Below the pieces are notes generated by a model. That model did no database searches and was not told the origin of the DNA. It saw nothing but the letters and a program-made list of their open reading frames with translations. Below, one piece after another: positions 45,121 through 54,349 of a DNA stretch of 64,000 bases. This DNA comes from Geobacter sp. Lineage in GTDB: Bacteria > Desulfobacterota > Desulfuromonadia > Geobacterales > Pseudopelobacteraceae. The stretch spans positions 186,001 to 250,000 of the forward strand of contig PJFB01000004.1 in assembly GCA_003574895.1 (NCBI GenBank). The letters are read 5' to 3'. A program made the translations under genes and the position numbers. Each line of letters starts with the position of its first letter. Position 1 is the stretch's first letter.

Positions 45121-46317
45121 ATGAGCAAAGTCCTCATCATCGGCGCCGGCGGCGTCGGCCAGGTCGTAACCCACAAATGCGCCCAGCGCCGGGACATCTT
45201 CAGCGAGATCACACTGGCCTCGCGCACCGAGTCCAAGTGTGAAGCCATTGCAGCCCAGATTCCGTCGCCGGTCAAGACCGCCCAAGTAAATGCCGACAAC
45301 GTGCCTGAACTGGCAGCCCTGATCAAGGCAGAACGGCCCGACCTCGTCATCAACGTGGCCCTCCCCTACCAGGACCTGCACATCATGGATGCCTGCCTGA
45401 AAACTGGGGTCGATTACCTGGACACCGCCAATTACGAGCCCCTGGATACGGCCAGATTCGAGTACTCCTGGCAGTGGGCCTACCAGGAGCGCTTCAAGGA
45501 TGCCGGCCTCATGGCCCTGCTCGGCTCAGGCTTCGATCCGGGCGTCACCAATGTCTACACTGCCCTGGCCGCCAGGAAATACCTGGACGAGGTGCAGGAG
45601 ATCGACATCATTGACGCCAATGCCGGTTCACACGGCCAGCCCTTTGCCACCAACTTCAACCCGGAGATCAACATCCGCGAGGTAACCGCCACCTGCCGCC
45701 ACTGGGAGAATGGCCAGTGGGTAGAGAGCGGTGCCCTGGCCACCAAGCGCTCCTTCGATTTTCCCGAAGGAATCGGGCCGATGAACGTCTTCCGCATGTA
45801 CCACGAAGAGATGGAGTCCATTGTCAAGCACATCCCGACCATCAAAAAGGCCCAGTTCTGGATGACCTTTTCCGACAATTATCTCAAACATTTGGAAGTG
45901 TTGCAGAACGTGGGGATGACCCGCATCGACGAGGTGGAGTACAACGGCCAGAAGATCGTGCCGTTGCAGTTCCTGAAGGCGGTGCTGCCCGACCCCGGCT
46001 CCCTGGGGCCCCTCACCAAGGGCAAGACCTGCATCGGCGTTATTGCCCGCGGCCTCAAGGATGGCCAGCGCAAACAGGTTTACATCTACAATATCTGCGA
46101 CCACGAGGCCTGCTTCAAGGAAGTCGGCTCCCAGGCCATCAGTTACACCACCGGCGTGCCGGCCGTGGTGGGCGCCATCATGATGCTGACGAGCAAGTGG
46201 CACGCACCAGGTGTCTGGAACATGGAACAGTTCGATCCGGAACCGTTCCTGGAGGTACTCGGACCAATGGGTCTGCCGACCGTGGTTATAGATGGCGGCG
46301 AGTGGCCCGAGCTGTAA
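45121..46317 (+). CDS. Carboxyspermidine (carboxynorspermidine) dehydrogenase
   Basis: A 398-residue saccharopine-dehydrogenase-like enzyme with the NAD(P) fold VLIIGAGGVGQVVTHKCAQ at the start, VINVALPYQDLHIMDACL and GSGFDPGVTNVYTALAA. In bacteria that lack SpeD/SpeE it condenses putrescine (or diaminopropane) with aspartate semialdehyde to carboxyspermidine. Its assignment here rests on the family and on the decarboxylase right after it. The ATG at 45121 (MSKVLIIG) is preferred over an in-frame one 36 bp earlier because it gives the normal Rossmann start. It lies 103 bp after speA. Confidence 0.93.
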   Translation: MSKVLIIGAGGVGQVVTHKCAQRRDIFSEITLASRTESKCEAIAAQIPSPVKTAQVNADNVPELAALIKAERPDLVINVALPYQDLHIMDACLKTGVDYLDTANYEPLDTARFEYSWQWAYQERFKDAGLMALLGSGFDPGVTNVYTALAARKYLDEVQEIDIIDANAGSHGQPFATNFNPEINIREVTATCRHWENGQWVESGALATKRSFDFPEGIGPMNVFRMYHEEMESIVKHIPTIKKAQFWMTFSDNYLKHLEVLQNVGMTRIDEVEYNGQKIVPLQFLKAVLPDPGSLGPLTKGKTCIGVIARGLKDGQRKQVYIYNICDHEACFKEVGSQAISYTTGVPAVVGAIMMLTSKWHAPGVWNMEQFDPEPFLEVLGPMGLPTVVIDGGEWPEL

Positions 46318-46320
46318 ACA

Positions 46321-47475
46321 GTGACCGGAATCGACATCGATAAAATCCTTTCCCTGGCCCCCTCACCGGCCTATGTGGTGGACCTGGGCCGACTTCGCCA
46401 CAACCTGGCAATCCTGGATGACGTGCAGAAACGGAGCGGGGCTAAAATCCTGCTGGCGCTGAAGGCCTTTTCCATGTGGAGCGTCTTCCCCCTGATCCGT
46501 GAAACGCTCCACGGCGTCTGCGCCAGCTCGCCATGGGAGGCGCGGCTCGGCTACGAGGAATTCGGCCGCGAGGTGCACAGTTTTGCCGCCGCCTTCAAGG
46601 AAAGCGATGTCGCAGAGCTGCTGCAGGTGTCCAACCACCTCGTGTTCAACTCCTTCAACCAGCTGGAACGGTTCCGGCCGCTGTGGGAAAAGGAGCAGGG
46701 ACGTGTATCCATCGGTCTGCGGGTCAATCCGGAGCATTCCGAAGGGCACACCGCCATCTACGACCCCTGCGCACCAAAGTCCCGGCTTGGGATTCCACGC
46801 AGGGAGTTTGAGGGGCGATCCCTGAGCGGAGTCGATGGGCTGCACTTTCACACGCTCTGCGAGCAGTTGTTCGAGCCGCTGGAACGGACGGCAAAGGTCT
46901 TTGAGGAAAAATTCGGCGAATTCCTGCCAGGGATGAAGTGGCTGAACCTGGGGGGCGGGCACCACATCACCCGCGAGGGGTATGATATTGACGCCCTGGT
47001 GGAACTGGTGCGCTATTTCAAGGGAAAGTACGGACTGGAGGTCTACCTGGAGCCGGGCGAGGCCATTGCCATCGGTACCGGGGTTCTGGTGGGTGAAGTG
47101 TTGGATATCGTCCATAACGAGATGGATATCGCCATCCTGGACCTGTCGGCGACCTGCCACATGCCCGATATCCTGGAGATGCCCTACCGGCCAGGAATCA
47201 AGGGGGGCTTCGATCCCGGCGAAAAAGCCCACACCTATCGCCTGGCCGGTCCCTCGTGCCTGGCCGGCGACGTGATCGGCGACTGGTCCTTTGATGCCCC
47301 CCTTAAGACCGGTGACCGACTGGCCTTCCTGGACATGGCCCACTATACCATGGTCAAGAACACGACCTTCAACGGCATTCAATTGCCCCACATCTGCACC
47401 TTCGAGCCGGATACCGGAACGCTGGACATCAAGCGCAGCTTCGGTTACCCTGATTTCAAAAGCAGGCTTTCATAA
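46321..47475 (+). CDS. nspC: Carboxynorspermidine/carboxyspermidine decarboxylase
   Basis: PLP enzyme that decarboxylates carboxyspermidine to spermidine. The 384-residue product is an alanine-racemase-fold decarboxylase with YVVDLGRLRHNLAILDDV, the PLP lysine in LLALKAFSMW, the GLRVNPEHSEG and GIPRREFEG segment, LHFHTLCEQ, LNLGGGHHITREGYD and YLEPGEA. It starts at a GTG, 3 bp after the dehydrogenase, and is coupled to it. Together with speA this is the aspartate-semialdehyde route of spermidine synthesis. Agmatine-to-putrescine genes are not in the window. Confidence 0.95.
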   Translation: MTGIDIDKILSLAPSPAYVVDLGRLRHNLAILDDVQKRSGAKILLALKAFSMWSVFPLIRETLHGVCASSPWEARLGYEEFGREVHSFAAAFKESDVAELLQVSNHLVFNSFNQLERFRPLWEKEQGRVSIGLRVNPEHSEGHTAIYDPCAPKSRLGIPRREFEGRSLSGVDGLHFHTLCEQLFEPLERTAKVFEEKFGEFLPGMKWLNLGGGHHITREGYDIDALVELVRYFKGKYGLEVYLEPGEAIAIGTGVLVGEVLDIVHNEMDIAILDLSATCHMPDILEMPYRPGIKGGFDPGEKAHTYRLAGPSCLAGDVIGDWSFDAPLKTGDRLAFLDMAHYTMVKNTTFNGIQLPHICTFEPDTGTLDIKRSFGYPDFKSRLS

Positions 47476-47545
47476 GGGTAGCCCTTGCGCCAACCCGATT
47501 AATCAACAAGCAATCACAAGGGGTTACCCCCATAAAGGAAAAGGC

Positions 47546-47755
47546 ATGGAACTGAAAACCAAAATCTGGATGACCGGCGCATTGGAATGGGTAGCCTTGT
47601 TAAATGGCGAAGAGGTTTTCCTCGGCAAACGCGAGGTTCCGATTCCGCTTGATGAAGGGGATGCCTGGGTCAACGATCTGGGTGACATGTTCAAGATAAT
47701 CGATGCGGAGATCATTCAGGTCGGCAAGACAGAACCACCCAAGAAATACTGGTAG
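47546..47755 (+). CDS. Small hypothetical protein downstream of nspC
   Basis: A 69-residue ORF starting at an ATG 6-7 bases after AAAGGAAAAGG. The product begins MELKTKIWMTGALEWVALLN and ends TEPPKKYW; the middle is acidic and aromatic (DEGDAWVNDLGDMFKIID). I do not recognise a family. The good ribosome site and position 70 bp after nspC on the same strand support a real gene. It faces the next gene tail to tail. Confidence 0.55.
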   Translation: MELKTKIWMTGALEWVALLNGEEVFLGKREVPIPLDEGDAWVNDLGDMFKIIDAEIIQVGKTEPPKKYW

Positions 47756-47794
47756 GGCATTAACTCCATAAATTTGCCGCTCGTAAAGTCGCCA

Positions 47795-49024
47795 CTATAC
47801 CCATTCAACTCTGTCGCGTCCGGCATTTTTGGCTTTGTAGAGCCCTTCGTCGGCCCGTTTCAGCAAGTCGTCCAAGCAGTGGTCCTCAGCAATTAAACAT
47901 GATATTCCCAGGCTGATGCTAACCGTTATCCCGTCGCCGTTTATGCTGATCGGCTCAGAACAGACCGCCATCCTGATCCGTTCCGCGGCCAAGCGGGTTT
48001 GTTCGAACGAGGTATCGGGCAACAGCACCACAAACTCTTCTCCGCCATAACGCCCGATGATATCGTATGGCCTGACGCTCCGCTGCAGGCGCTGGGCCAC
48101 CTCGCGCAGCACCTGGTCTCCGGCCTGGTGCCCGAACGTATCGTTTACCCTTTTAAAATGATCGATGTCCAGCATGACGCAGCACAGTTGCGCTGGCTGA
48201 CTGTTCCTCTCTCCGCTCCGGATGGCCCGCGCAAATTCTTCCTCGCCACGGGTCATGACCCTACGCCTGTTGGCAATTCCGGTCAGCACGTCGGTAACCG
48301 CCAGCATCTCCAATTCTGCCTGAGCCTGCTTGAGTTGATTGACGCCCTTCCTGATGAGGATGTAGGAGAAGCCGAATACCGCCACCAGGATCAGCACCAG
48401 GACCGCCGTGAGGATCAGCAGGCCGGTTCTGATCTGGGCCCGATACTTCGTAACATTCACATAAGTCTCGAAGCTCCCCAGCACCTTGCCGGCACTATCC
48501 TTGATGGGAATGTACGTTTCCACCACATCAACATCCAAAAGTTTTTCCTCGGACAGGTCATGGGTCTGCCCCTTGGTTTCCAACTCCGTATCGGCCTTGC
48601 CTGCCAAGGCTTTGCTTAATCTCTTGTTGTTCGCATCGACCAAGCCGATGAGCGCCTTCTCGGTGCTGTAGATTATCCGGCGATTGTTATCGTAGATCTT
48701 GATCTTGATAATGTTGAAGGGGTGAAGGAAACTGCGCATGTTACGGTCCAGGACAGGCAACTCCTTGCCGTCGATGGCCAGTTGCATGCCCTGACCGGGG
48801 ACATTCCGAAACAGAAATGATTTCTGCTGATCCAGCAGCAGGTGGCACAGCTGGACCGAGTTGTCTTCGGCGGTGGAAATCACGAAACCTGAAAACACCT
48901 GATAGAAGCTGAACACCTTCAACGTGACAATAACAATGACCGATACTATCGCTGTCTTAAGGAAAAGCCGGAGCAGCCCTTCAGGGTTCTTCTGCCGTTC
49001 CGGACGCGTCGAATCGAGATTCAT
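47795..49024 (-). CDS. Membrane diguanylate cyclase with periplasmic sensor domain
   Basis: A 409-residue protein: transmembrane segment (about 22-45), a periplasmic sensor of about 145 residues, a second transmembrane segment (about 190-215), and a C-terminal GGDEF domain. The GGDEF domain has DVLTGIANRRRVM, DIDHFKRVNDTFGHQAGD and YGGEEFVVLLPD. The inhibitory RxxD five residues upstream is present (RPYD), so product feedback is likely intact. It should make cyclic di-GMP in response to a periplasmic signal. Translation start is uncertain because AAAGG abuts the ATG. Confidence 0.93.
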   Translation of the reverse strand: MNLDSTRPERQKNPEGLLRLFLKTAIVSVIVIVTLKVFSFYQVFSGFVISTAEDNSVQLCHLLLDQQKSFLFRNVPGQGMQLAIDGKELPVLDRNMRSFLHPFNIIKIKIYDNNRRIIYSTEKALIGLVDANNKRLSKALAGKADTELETKGQTHDLSEEKLLDVDVVETYIPIKDSAGKVLGSFETYVNVTKYRAQIRTGLLILTAVLVLILVAVFGFSYILIRKGVNQLKQAQAELEMLAVTDVLTGIANRRRVMTRGEEEFARAIRSGERNSQPAQLCCVMLDIDHFKRVNDTFGHQAGDQVLREVAQRLQRSVRPYDIIGRYGGEEFVVLLPDTSFEQTRLAAERIRMAVCSEPISINGDGITVSISLGISCLIAEDHCLDDLLKRADEGLYKAKNAGRDRVEWV

Positions 49025-49233
49025 CCTTTGTCACCTGCTTTCAGTTATTAACCAGACCCTTTGGATAGATACAAGCCGCCCGCTGCCCCAGAAAAATTTT
49101 GAATAAAGTATACATGCATTTCCCGCTTGTGCTATTTAGTGACCATCATAAGCTGTGGGTTTGAAGTCAATGGGCTCCCCTTACAGAAATCTGAATTCGC
49201 AACTATCGTTACCCACAGGTGAACCGGCAGGCC

Positions 49234-51471
49234 ATGCAGACCTTATCCCTAATCATAGAAGTTGCCGTACCGCTGCCGCTGGACAGAACCTTTCATTACC
49301 TGGTAGATACCGGCATGAGCCAGGAGATCGCACCTGGCAAACGGGTATTCGTCCCCTTTGGCGGGCGCAAACTGACGGCCTACATCCTGGACATATTCGA
49401 AAGACCTGATGCCTCAGGCCTGAAAAAAGTCATCGAAGTTCTCGATGATGAACCGCTCTGGACCGGCAATGAGTTGGAATTTTTCCGATGGGTCGCCTCC
49501 TATTACCTGCATCCCCTTGGTGAAGTGCTTAAAACCGCACTCCCCACCGGCATCAACCTGCAAAGCGCGAACAAGGGCGGAAATGGTGCCCAGGTAGTTT
49601 CCGGTGGCAGGAAAGTACGGCACGAATCCTTCTATCAGCCCAAAGAATCGGCTTCCTTGAGTATCGCCCTGGGGAAAAAGGCCGCCGAGATTTTTGAAAC
49701 TATCAGGGAGGGAGGCGAGCTGCCTGCCGCGGAACTGCGCCGGCGTTTTGGCCCGTGTTCGCAGCAGCTTAACCGACTCTTGGAACTGGGACTCGTTACC
49801 AGGGAAGAGCGCGAGGTTTACCGCAATCCATTCAGCGAAGATCCATCGGAGCAGGATGCGCGCAAGGAGCTAAACCCGCACCAGGCATCGGCCCTGGAGC
49901 GGATTTGCACCTCTTTGGACAAGCCGCTGTTTGCACCATTCCTGCTGCATGGCGTAACCGGCAGCGGCAAGACCGAGGTCTACCTCCAGGCCATAGCACA
50001 TGCCATTAACCAAGGCAAAAACGCACTTGTGCTGGTGCCGGAAATATCGTTAACACCCCAACTGGTTCGGCGTTTCCGTGCCCGTTTTGGCGAAAGTATC
50101 GCCATCCTCCACAGCGCCCTGTCCGATGGCGAGCGCTATGACGAATGGCGCCGAATCCGGCGCGGCCTGGTTCGCATCGTCATCGGGGCGCGTTCGGCCG
50201 TCTTTGCACCGCTCGAAAAGATCGGTATCATCGTGGTGGACGAAGAACACGAGGCGTCTTTCAAGCAGGCCGACGGCCTGCGTTACAACGCCAGGGACCT
50301 GGCGCTGGTGAGGGGAAGAATGGAACGGGCCGCCGTGATCCTCGGCTCGGCCACGCCGCTTGTCACCAGCCTCTATGCCGTAGAGCAAGGAAAACTGGGG
50401 CTTCTCTCCCTTCCGGAGCGGGCCCGCGGCATCCCCATGCCTACAGTCGAAGTGGTGCCCATGCAGGGGGTGAAAGAGACCATTTCAGCGCCCTTGCAAA
50501 AGGCCCTGGACGAAACCCTGGCAACACAGGGCCAAGCAATCATCTTCCTCAACCGGCGCGGCTTCTCCACCTATCTGCTGTGCAGCGAATGCGGCCAGCC
50601 GCTCACCTGCCCCAACTGCTCGGTCACCCTCACCTTTCACAGGAGCCGCGGCCAAAGCATCTGCCACTACTGCGATTACGCCGTGCCAGCCCCCGGCACA
50701 TGTCCCTCCTGCAACGCCTTGGAACTGAAGGAGTTGGGGGCCGGCACGGAAAAGATCGAACACGATCTGCGCCAGAGCCTCCCCCAAGCGCGCATCCTGA
50801 GGATGGACAGCGATACCACCTCCGGCAAGGGAAGCCATAATCGCATCCTCTCGCGCATGGCGGACGGAACCGCGGATATCCTCATAGGCACCCAGATGAT
50901 TACCAAAGGCCATGACTTTCCCGGCGTCACCCTGGTGGGGGTGATCAGCGCCGAAGCAAGCCTCAATCTGCCGGATTTCAGAGGCGCCGAACGCACCTTC
51001 CAGGTATTATCCCAGGTTATCGGCAGGGCCGGTCGCGGGGATTTGCCCGGCAAAGTGCTACTCCAGGCGCTGAATCCATCGCACTATGCGGTACAGTGCG
51101 CCATTGCGCACGATTTTCAGGAATTCTACCGGCAGGAACTGGAATTCCGCCGCGAAGCCGGCTACCCACCATTTGCCTTTCTGGCCGGCCTGGGCTTTTC
51201 AGGCACCACTGAACAGGGCGTCGAAGAGCGGGCCGAGTCATCCGCTCGCCTGCTGCTGCAACTCAAACGCGAACTCAAAGTGCGGGTGGAGGTGCTTGGG
51301 CCTGCCCCTGCCCCCCTCTACCGTCTCCGTGGCCGCTTTCGCCGCCAGATCCTCCTCAAATCACCTTCCCGAGGCGACCTGCGCCGCCTGCTCGCGGCCT
51401 GGATCTCCAAACGGGACAAAGTTGCCACTGTCCGTGAAACCATCGATATCGATCCGGTCGACATGATGTGA
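49234..51471 (+). CDS. priA: Primosomal protein N-prime (replication restart helicase PriA)
   Basis: Superfamily 2 helicase that reloads the replisome at stalled forks. The 745-residue product has the N-terminal 3-prime-end DNA-binding part (EVAVPLPLDRTFHYLV), Walker A LLHGVTGSGKTEVYLQ, the VVDEEHEASFKQADG box, and eight zinc-binding cysteines (CSECGQPLTCPNC, then CHYCDYAVPAPGTCPSC), then ILIGTQMITKGHDFP and RAGRGDLPG. The ATG at 49234 is preferred to the GTG at 49219 because it aligns with the usual N-terminus. Ribosome site is weak in both cases. Confidence 0.96.
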   Translation: MQTLSLIIEVAVPLPLDRTFHYLVDTGMSQEIAPGKRVFVPFGGRKLTAYILDIFERPDASGLKKVIEVLDDEPLWTGNELEFFRWVASYYLHPLGEVLKTALPTGINLQSANKGGNGAQVVSGGRKVRHESFYQPKESASLSIALGKKAAEIFETIREGGELPAAELRRRFGPCSQQLNRLLELGLVTREEREVYRNPFSEDPSEQDARKELNPHQASALERICTSLDKPLFAPFLLHGVTGSGKTEVYLQAIAHAINQGKNALVLVPEISLTPQLVRRFRARFGESIAILHSALSDGERYDEWRRIRRGLVRIVIGARSAVFAPLEKIGIIVVDEEHEASFKQADGLRYNARDLALVRGRMERAAVILGSATPLVTSLYAVEQGKLGLLSLPERARGIPMPTVEVVPMQGVKETISAPLQKALDETLATQGQAIIFLNRRGFSTYLLCSECGQPLTCPNCSVTLTFHRSRGQSICHYCDYAVPAPGTCPSCNALELKELGAGTEKIEHDLRQSLPQARILRMDSDTTSGKGSHNRILSRMADGTADILIGTQMITKGHDFPGVTLVGVISAEASLNLPDFRGAERTFQVLSQVIGRAGRGDLPGKVLLQALNPSHYAVQCAIAHDFQEFYRQELEFRREAGYPPFAFLAGLGFSGTTEQGVEERAESSARLLLQLKRELKVRVEVLGPAPAPLYRLRGRFRRQILLKSPSRGDLRRLLAAWISKRDKVATVRETIDIDPVDMM

Positions 51472-51507
51472 CCCGGCAAACGGTTACCCGGAAACCCTTA
51501 ACCCTGT

Positions 51508-52428
51508 TCAGCCACCTTGCCGGACAGCCTGCAGGAAAATCTCCACCGTGACAAGATCACTGACCAGGTGCATGCCGAGCTTCTCGAAGAAACGTCCCGA
51601 TCCGTAGATGACGCCCCACAAGGTACGATCGAAATCGCAGGCCGCCCGCGCCTTCAGCACCCCATGTTCCATGACCGCAACCTCGGTCGCAAGATTCAGT
51701 GGCCTCTGTTGGCCTTTCAGCTCCAGTACCCCCTTGAGCAGATAGTTGGGAGATCCGGGCGTGGCTCCGGGGAGCGGCTCCGCGGCACCAAGGCTGTATG
51801 TGGCGGTCGGATAACGTGCCACGTCGAAAAAATCATCCGACTTCAGGTGCCTTATCAGCATGCTGTTGTATGCTTCATCCTCAAGATCAAGGTTGACTAT
51901 CGAGTTCATGTCGAGCACGAATTCACCGGACAAAGGCAAACCGTTCTCCATGCTGATACTCCCCCTTGACACTGCAATGGTGCCGTGATGGCCCTTGGCT
52001 ATGTTGCGACCGCTCCACTCCAGCCGGCTGGCAGCAGCATCGATGGCATAACGGCCGTCGGCTATGACCAGGGCCTCCTCTTTCTGCCCACTGCCGGATG
52101 ATTCGAGCCGGAAACCGTTACCCGACCATGCCTCCAGCCCTCCGGCCAGTTCATGAACATCGCGGTATCCGGCCCGGTTCAGCTTTTCGACCGCCACCTC
52201 GGCCCCATGGGAGCGATCGCTAGATCCGTATACCACCAGCCTGGAATCGCGCTTTTCCACCAGTTCGGCCATCCTGTCGAGAAATACCATTTCATAGACA
52301 CAGGCATTGAGCGCTCCAGGGATATGTCCCTGGTCGTAATACTCGGGCGGCAGCGTGTCGATAATGGTCACGGCCTTGCCACCCTTCAACATTTCGTCTA
52401 ATTCAACCGCGGTGACAGTTGCATTCAT
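51508..52428 (-). CDS. Fusion of a rhodanese-like domain and a YceI domain
   Basis: A 306-residue two-domain protein. Residues 1-110 are a rhodanese fold (AVELDEMLKGGKAVTIIDTL, YDQGHIPGALNACVYE), but the active-site loop reads VVYGSSDRSHGA, with Gly in place of the catalytic Cys, so sulfur transfer is unlikely. Residues 125-306 are a YceI-type lipid-binding beta-barrel (RLEWSGRNIAKGHHGTI, FDVARYPTATYSL, CDFDRTLWGVIYGSG). YceI members bind polyprenoid chains, usually in the periplasm, yet no signal peptide is visible. A GTG seven codons upstream is possible, but the ATG at 52428 is better placed. Confidence 0.88.
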   Translation of the reverse strand: MNATVTAVELDEMLKGGKAVTIIDTLPPEYYDQGHIPGALNACVYEMVFLDRMAELVEKRDSRLVVYGSSDRSHGAEVAVEKLNRAGYRDVHELAGGLEAWSGNGFRLESSGSGQKEEALVIADGRYAIDAAASRLEWSGRNIAKGHHGTIAVSRGSISMENGLPLSGEFVLDMNSIVNLDLEDEAYNSMLIRHLKSDDFFDVARYPTATYSLGAAEPLPGATPGSPNYLLKGVLELKGQQRPLNLATEVAVMEHGVLKARAACDFDRTLWGVIYGSGRFFEKLGMHLVSDLVTVEIFLQAVRQGG

Positions 52429-52466
52429 TTCCCCATCCCCTTCCCACATTCACGCAAAGAACTTAA

Positions 52467-52494
52467 TTGTCAGAGTGTTTATATAGAGTATACT
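52467..52494 (+). promoter_or_regulatory. Probable promoter of the amino acid ABC transporter operon
   Basis: TTGTCA (52467-52472), 16 bases, TATACT (52489-52494). It gives a leader of about 145 bases before the first gene, in which I see no clear regulatory structure. Confidence 0.55.
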
Positions 52495-52646
52495 TTTTAT
52501 TCATTATAAGCTGAAACACCACCACCAAAAAGACTATTTTTGTCTTCAACACACATTCTATTTCCGCTTTGCTGGATTATTAATATTATGCTATACATCC
52601 ATCCTACATTGTGCCACGTTTTCATTCAGTTCTGTCGGGAGCAAGC

Positions 52647-53381
52647 ATGATCAACTTCATCGGCGTGCACAAATGGTTCAAAAAGCTGCACGTTCTCAAC
52701 GACATCAATCTGCACGTCACCCAGGGCGAGGTCCTGGTGGTCTGCGGGCCGTCCGGATCGGGCAAATCGACCCTGATCCGCACCATCAACCAGTTGGAAC
52801 CGATTGACGACGGCAGGCTGGTCGTTGACGGCATGGACCTGTCCGACAAAAAGACCGACATCAACAAATTGCGGGCAGAAGTCGGCTTCGTTTTCCAGCA
52901 GTTCAACCTCTATCCGCACCTCTCCGTATTGAAAAACATCACCTTGGCCCCCATCAAGATCCGCAGGACCTCAAAGAAAGAGGCCGAAGAACAGGCCATG
53001 ACCCTGTTGGAACGAGTCGGACTTACCGACAAGCGCGACGCCTTCCCATCACAACTCTCCGGCGGTCAGCAGCAGCGCGTGGCCATTGCCCGCGCCCTGG
53101 CCATGAACCCCAGGATCATGCTCTTTGACGAACCCACCTCAGCCCTTGATCCGGAAATGATCGGCGAGGTGCTCTCGGTCATGCAGGATCTGGCCAAAAG
53201 CGGCATGACCATGGTTGTGGTGACCCACGAGATGGGGTTTGCCCGCGAGGTGGCCCACCGGGTAGTATTCATGGATGCCGGCACGGTTTTGGAGGAGGCC
53301 GCGCCTGAGGTGTTTTTCAAAAACCCTCAACATGATCGTGCCAGACAGTTCCTCAAGCAACTGCTGTCACCGATGCATTGA
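52647..53381 (+). CDS. glnQ: Polar amino acid ABC transporter ATP-binding protein
   Basis: A 244-residue ATPase of the GlnQ/GltL type: Walker [18 protein letters not shown]-loop [13 protein letters not shown], signature [16 protein letters not shown], Walker [13 protein letters not shown], and H-loop VVTHEMGFA. It should energise uptake of glutamate, glutamine or aspartate. Twelve upstream codons are in frame but the ATG at 52647 follows GGGAGC and fits the family. First gene of ATPase, binding protein, permease, permease. Confidence 0.95.
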   Translation: MINFIGVHKWFKKLHVLNDINLHVTQGEVLVVCGPSGSGKSTLIRTINQLEPIDDGRLVVDGMDLSDKKTDINKLRAEVGFVFQQFNLYPHLSVLKNITLAPIKIRRTSKKEAEEQAMTLLERVGLTDKRDAFPSQLSGGQQQRVAIARALAMNPRIMLFDEPTSALDPEMIGEVLSVMQDLAKSGMTMVVVTHEMGFAREVAHRVVFMDAGTVLEEAAPEVFFKNPQHDRARQFLKQLLSPMH

Positions 53382-53447
53382 CCGTCAGGACGAAGCAGAT
53401 CCTTGCTGTACCGAGTTTATCCGAAAAAAAACAAAGGAGGATGCACT

Positions 53448-54263
53448 ATGAAGAAACTGGGAACGCTGTTCATGATGATGGTTCTGGCTGCCATTTCAGC
53501 AAAGGCCGCACTGGCCGCGCCACCGGCCGACACGCTGGCGGCGGTCAAGCAGAAGGGTGTGCTGGTGGCAGGCGTGAAGGACTCCCTGCCCCCCTTTGGA
53601 TACATTGACGAGAAGACCCGCACCATTGTCGGGTACGACATCGACTTTGTCCGGGCCATCGCCAAGAAGCTGGGCGTGAAGGTCGAACTCAAGCCGGTTA
53701 CATCCGCCAGCCGCATGCCGCAACTCCAGGAAGGCAACATCGACATCATTGCCGCAACCATGACCAAGAATGCCGAACGGGCCAAGGTCATCGACTTCAG
53801 CGACACCTATTTCGTGACCGGCCAGAAGTTCATCACCCGCAAGGGCGCAGTCCACAGCCTGAAGGACCTGGAAGGCAAACGGATCGGCACCGCCAAGGGC
53901 TCCACGTCGGAGCAGAACGTGAAGAAGGCCATCCCCTCTGCCACGGTACTTTCCTTCGACGACTATCCCCAGGCCCTGCTGGCCCTGGAACAGGGCAAGG
54001 TCCAGGCCGTAACCACCGACGAATCGATTCTCATCGGTATCCTGGACAAGGCACCGGACAAGAGCAAATTTGAAATCCCGAGTATCCGCATCTCCGACGA
54101 GCCCTATGGTCTCGGCATGCGCAAGGGTGACAAGAACCTCGTTGATTTCGTCAACAAGACCCTTCTGGAGATGGAAAAGTCCGGCGAAGCCGCCAGAATA
54201 TTCAACAAGTGGTTCGGCAAATACCATCTGCAACGGACCTTCAAGATCACGGCCGGCATATAA
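53448..54263 (+). CDS. Amino acid ABC transporter substrate-binding protein
   Basis: A 271-residue periplasmic binding protein with a signal peptide (MKKLGTLFMMMVLAAISAKA, cleavage after ALAA). The family 3 solute-binding fold has GVLVAGVKDSLPPFGYIDE, VGYDIDFVRAIAKKLGV, GNIDIIAATMTKNAERA, VIDFSDTYFVTGQKF and GLGMRKGDKNLVDFVNKTL. It resembles the PEB1/GltI aspartate-glutamate binding proteins. AAAGGAGG precedes the ATG at 53448. Confidence 0.95.
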   Translation: MKKLGTLFMMMVLAAISAKAALAAPPADTLAAVKQKGVLVAGVKDSLPPFGYIDEKTRTIVGYDIDFVRAIAKKLGVKVELKPVTSASRMPQLQEGNIDIIAATMTKNAERAKVIDFSDTYFVTGQKFITRKGAVHSLKDLEGKRIGTAKGSTSEQNVKKAIPSATVLSFDDYPQALLALEQGKVQAVTTDESILIGILDKAPDKSKFEIPSIRISDEPYGLGMRKGDKNLVDFVNKTLLEMEKSGEAARIFNKWFGKYHLQRTFKITAGI

Positions 54264-54349
54264 GGCCCGTGAAACGCAATGGGTGAGGGGTGGCAATGTG
54301 CCCTCCTCACCCACTGCACCACACTCGTAATTCTAAACGAGGGTTAGAC

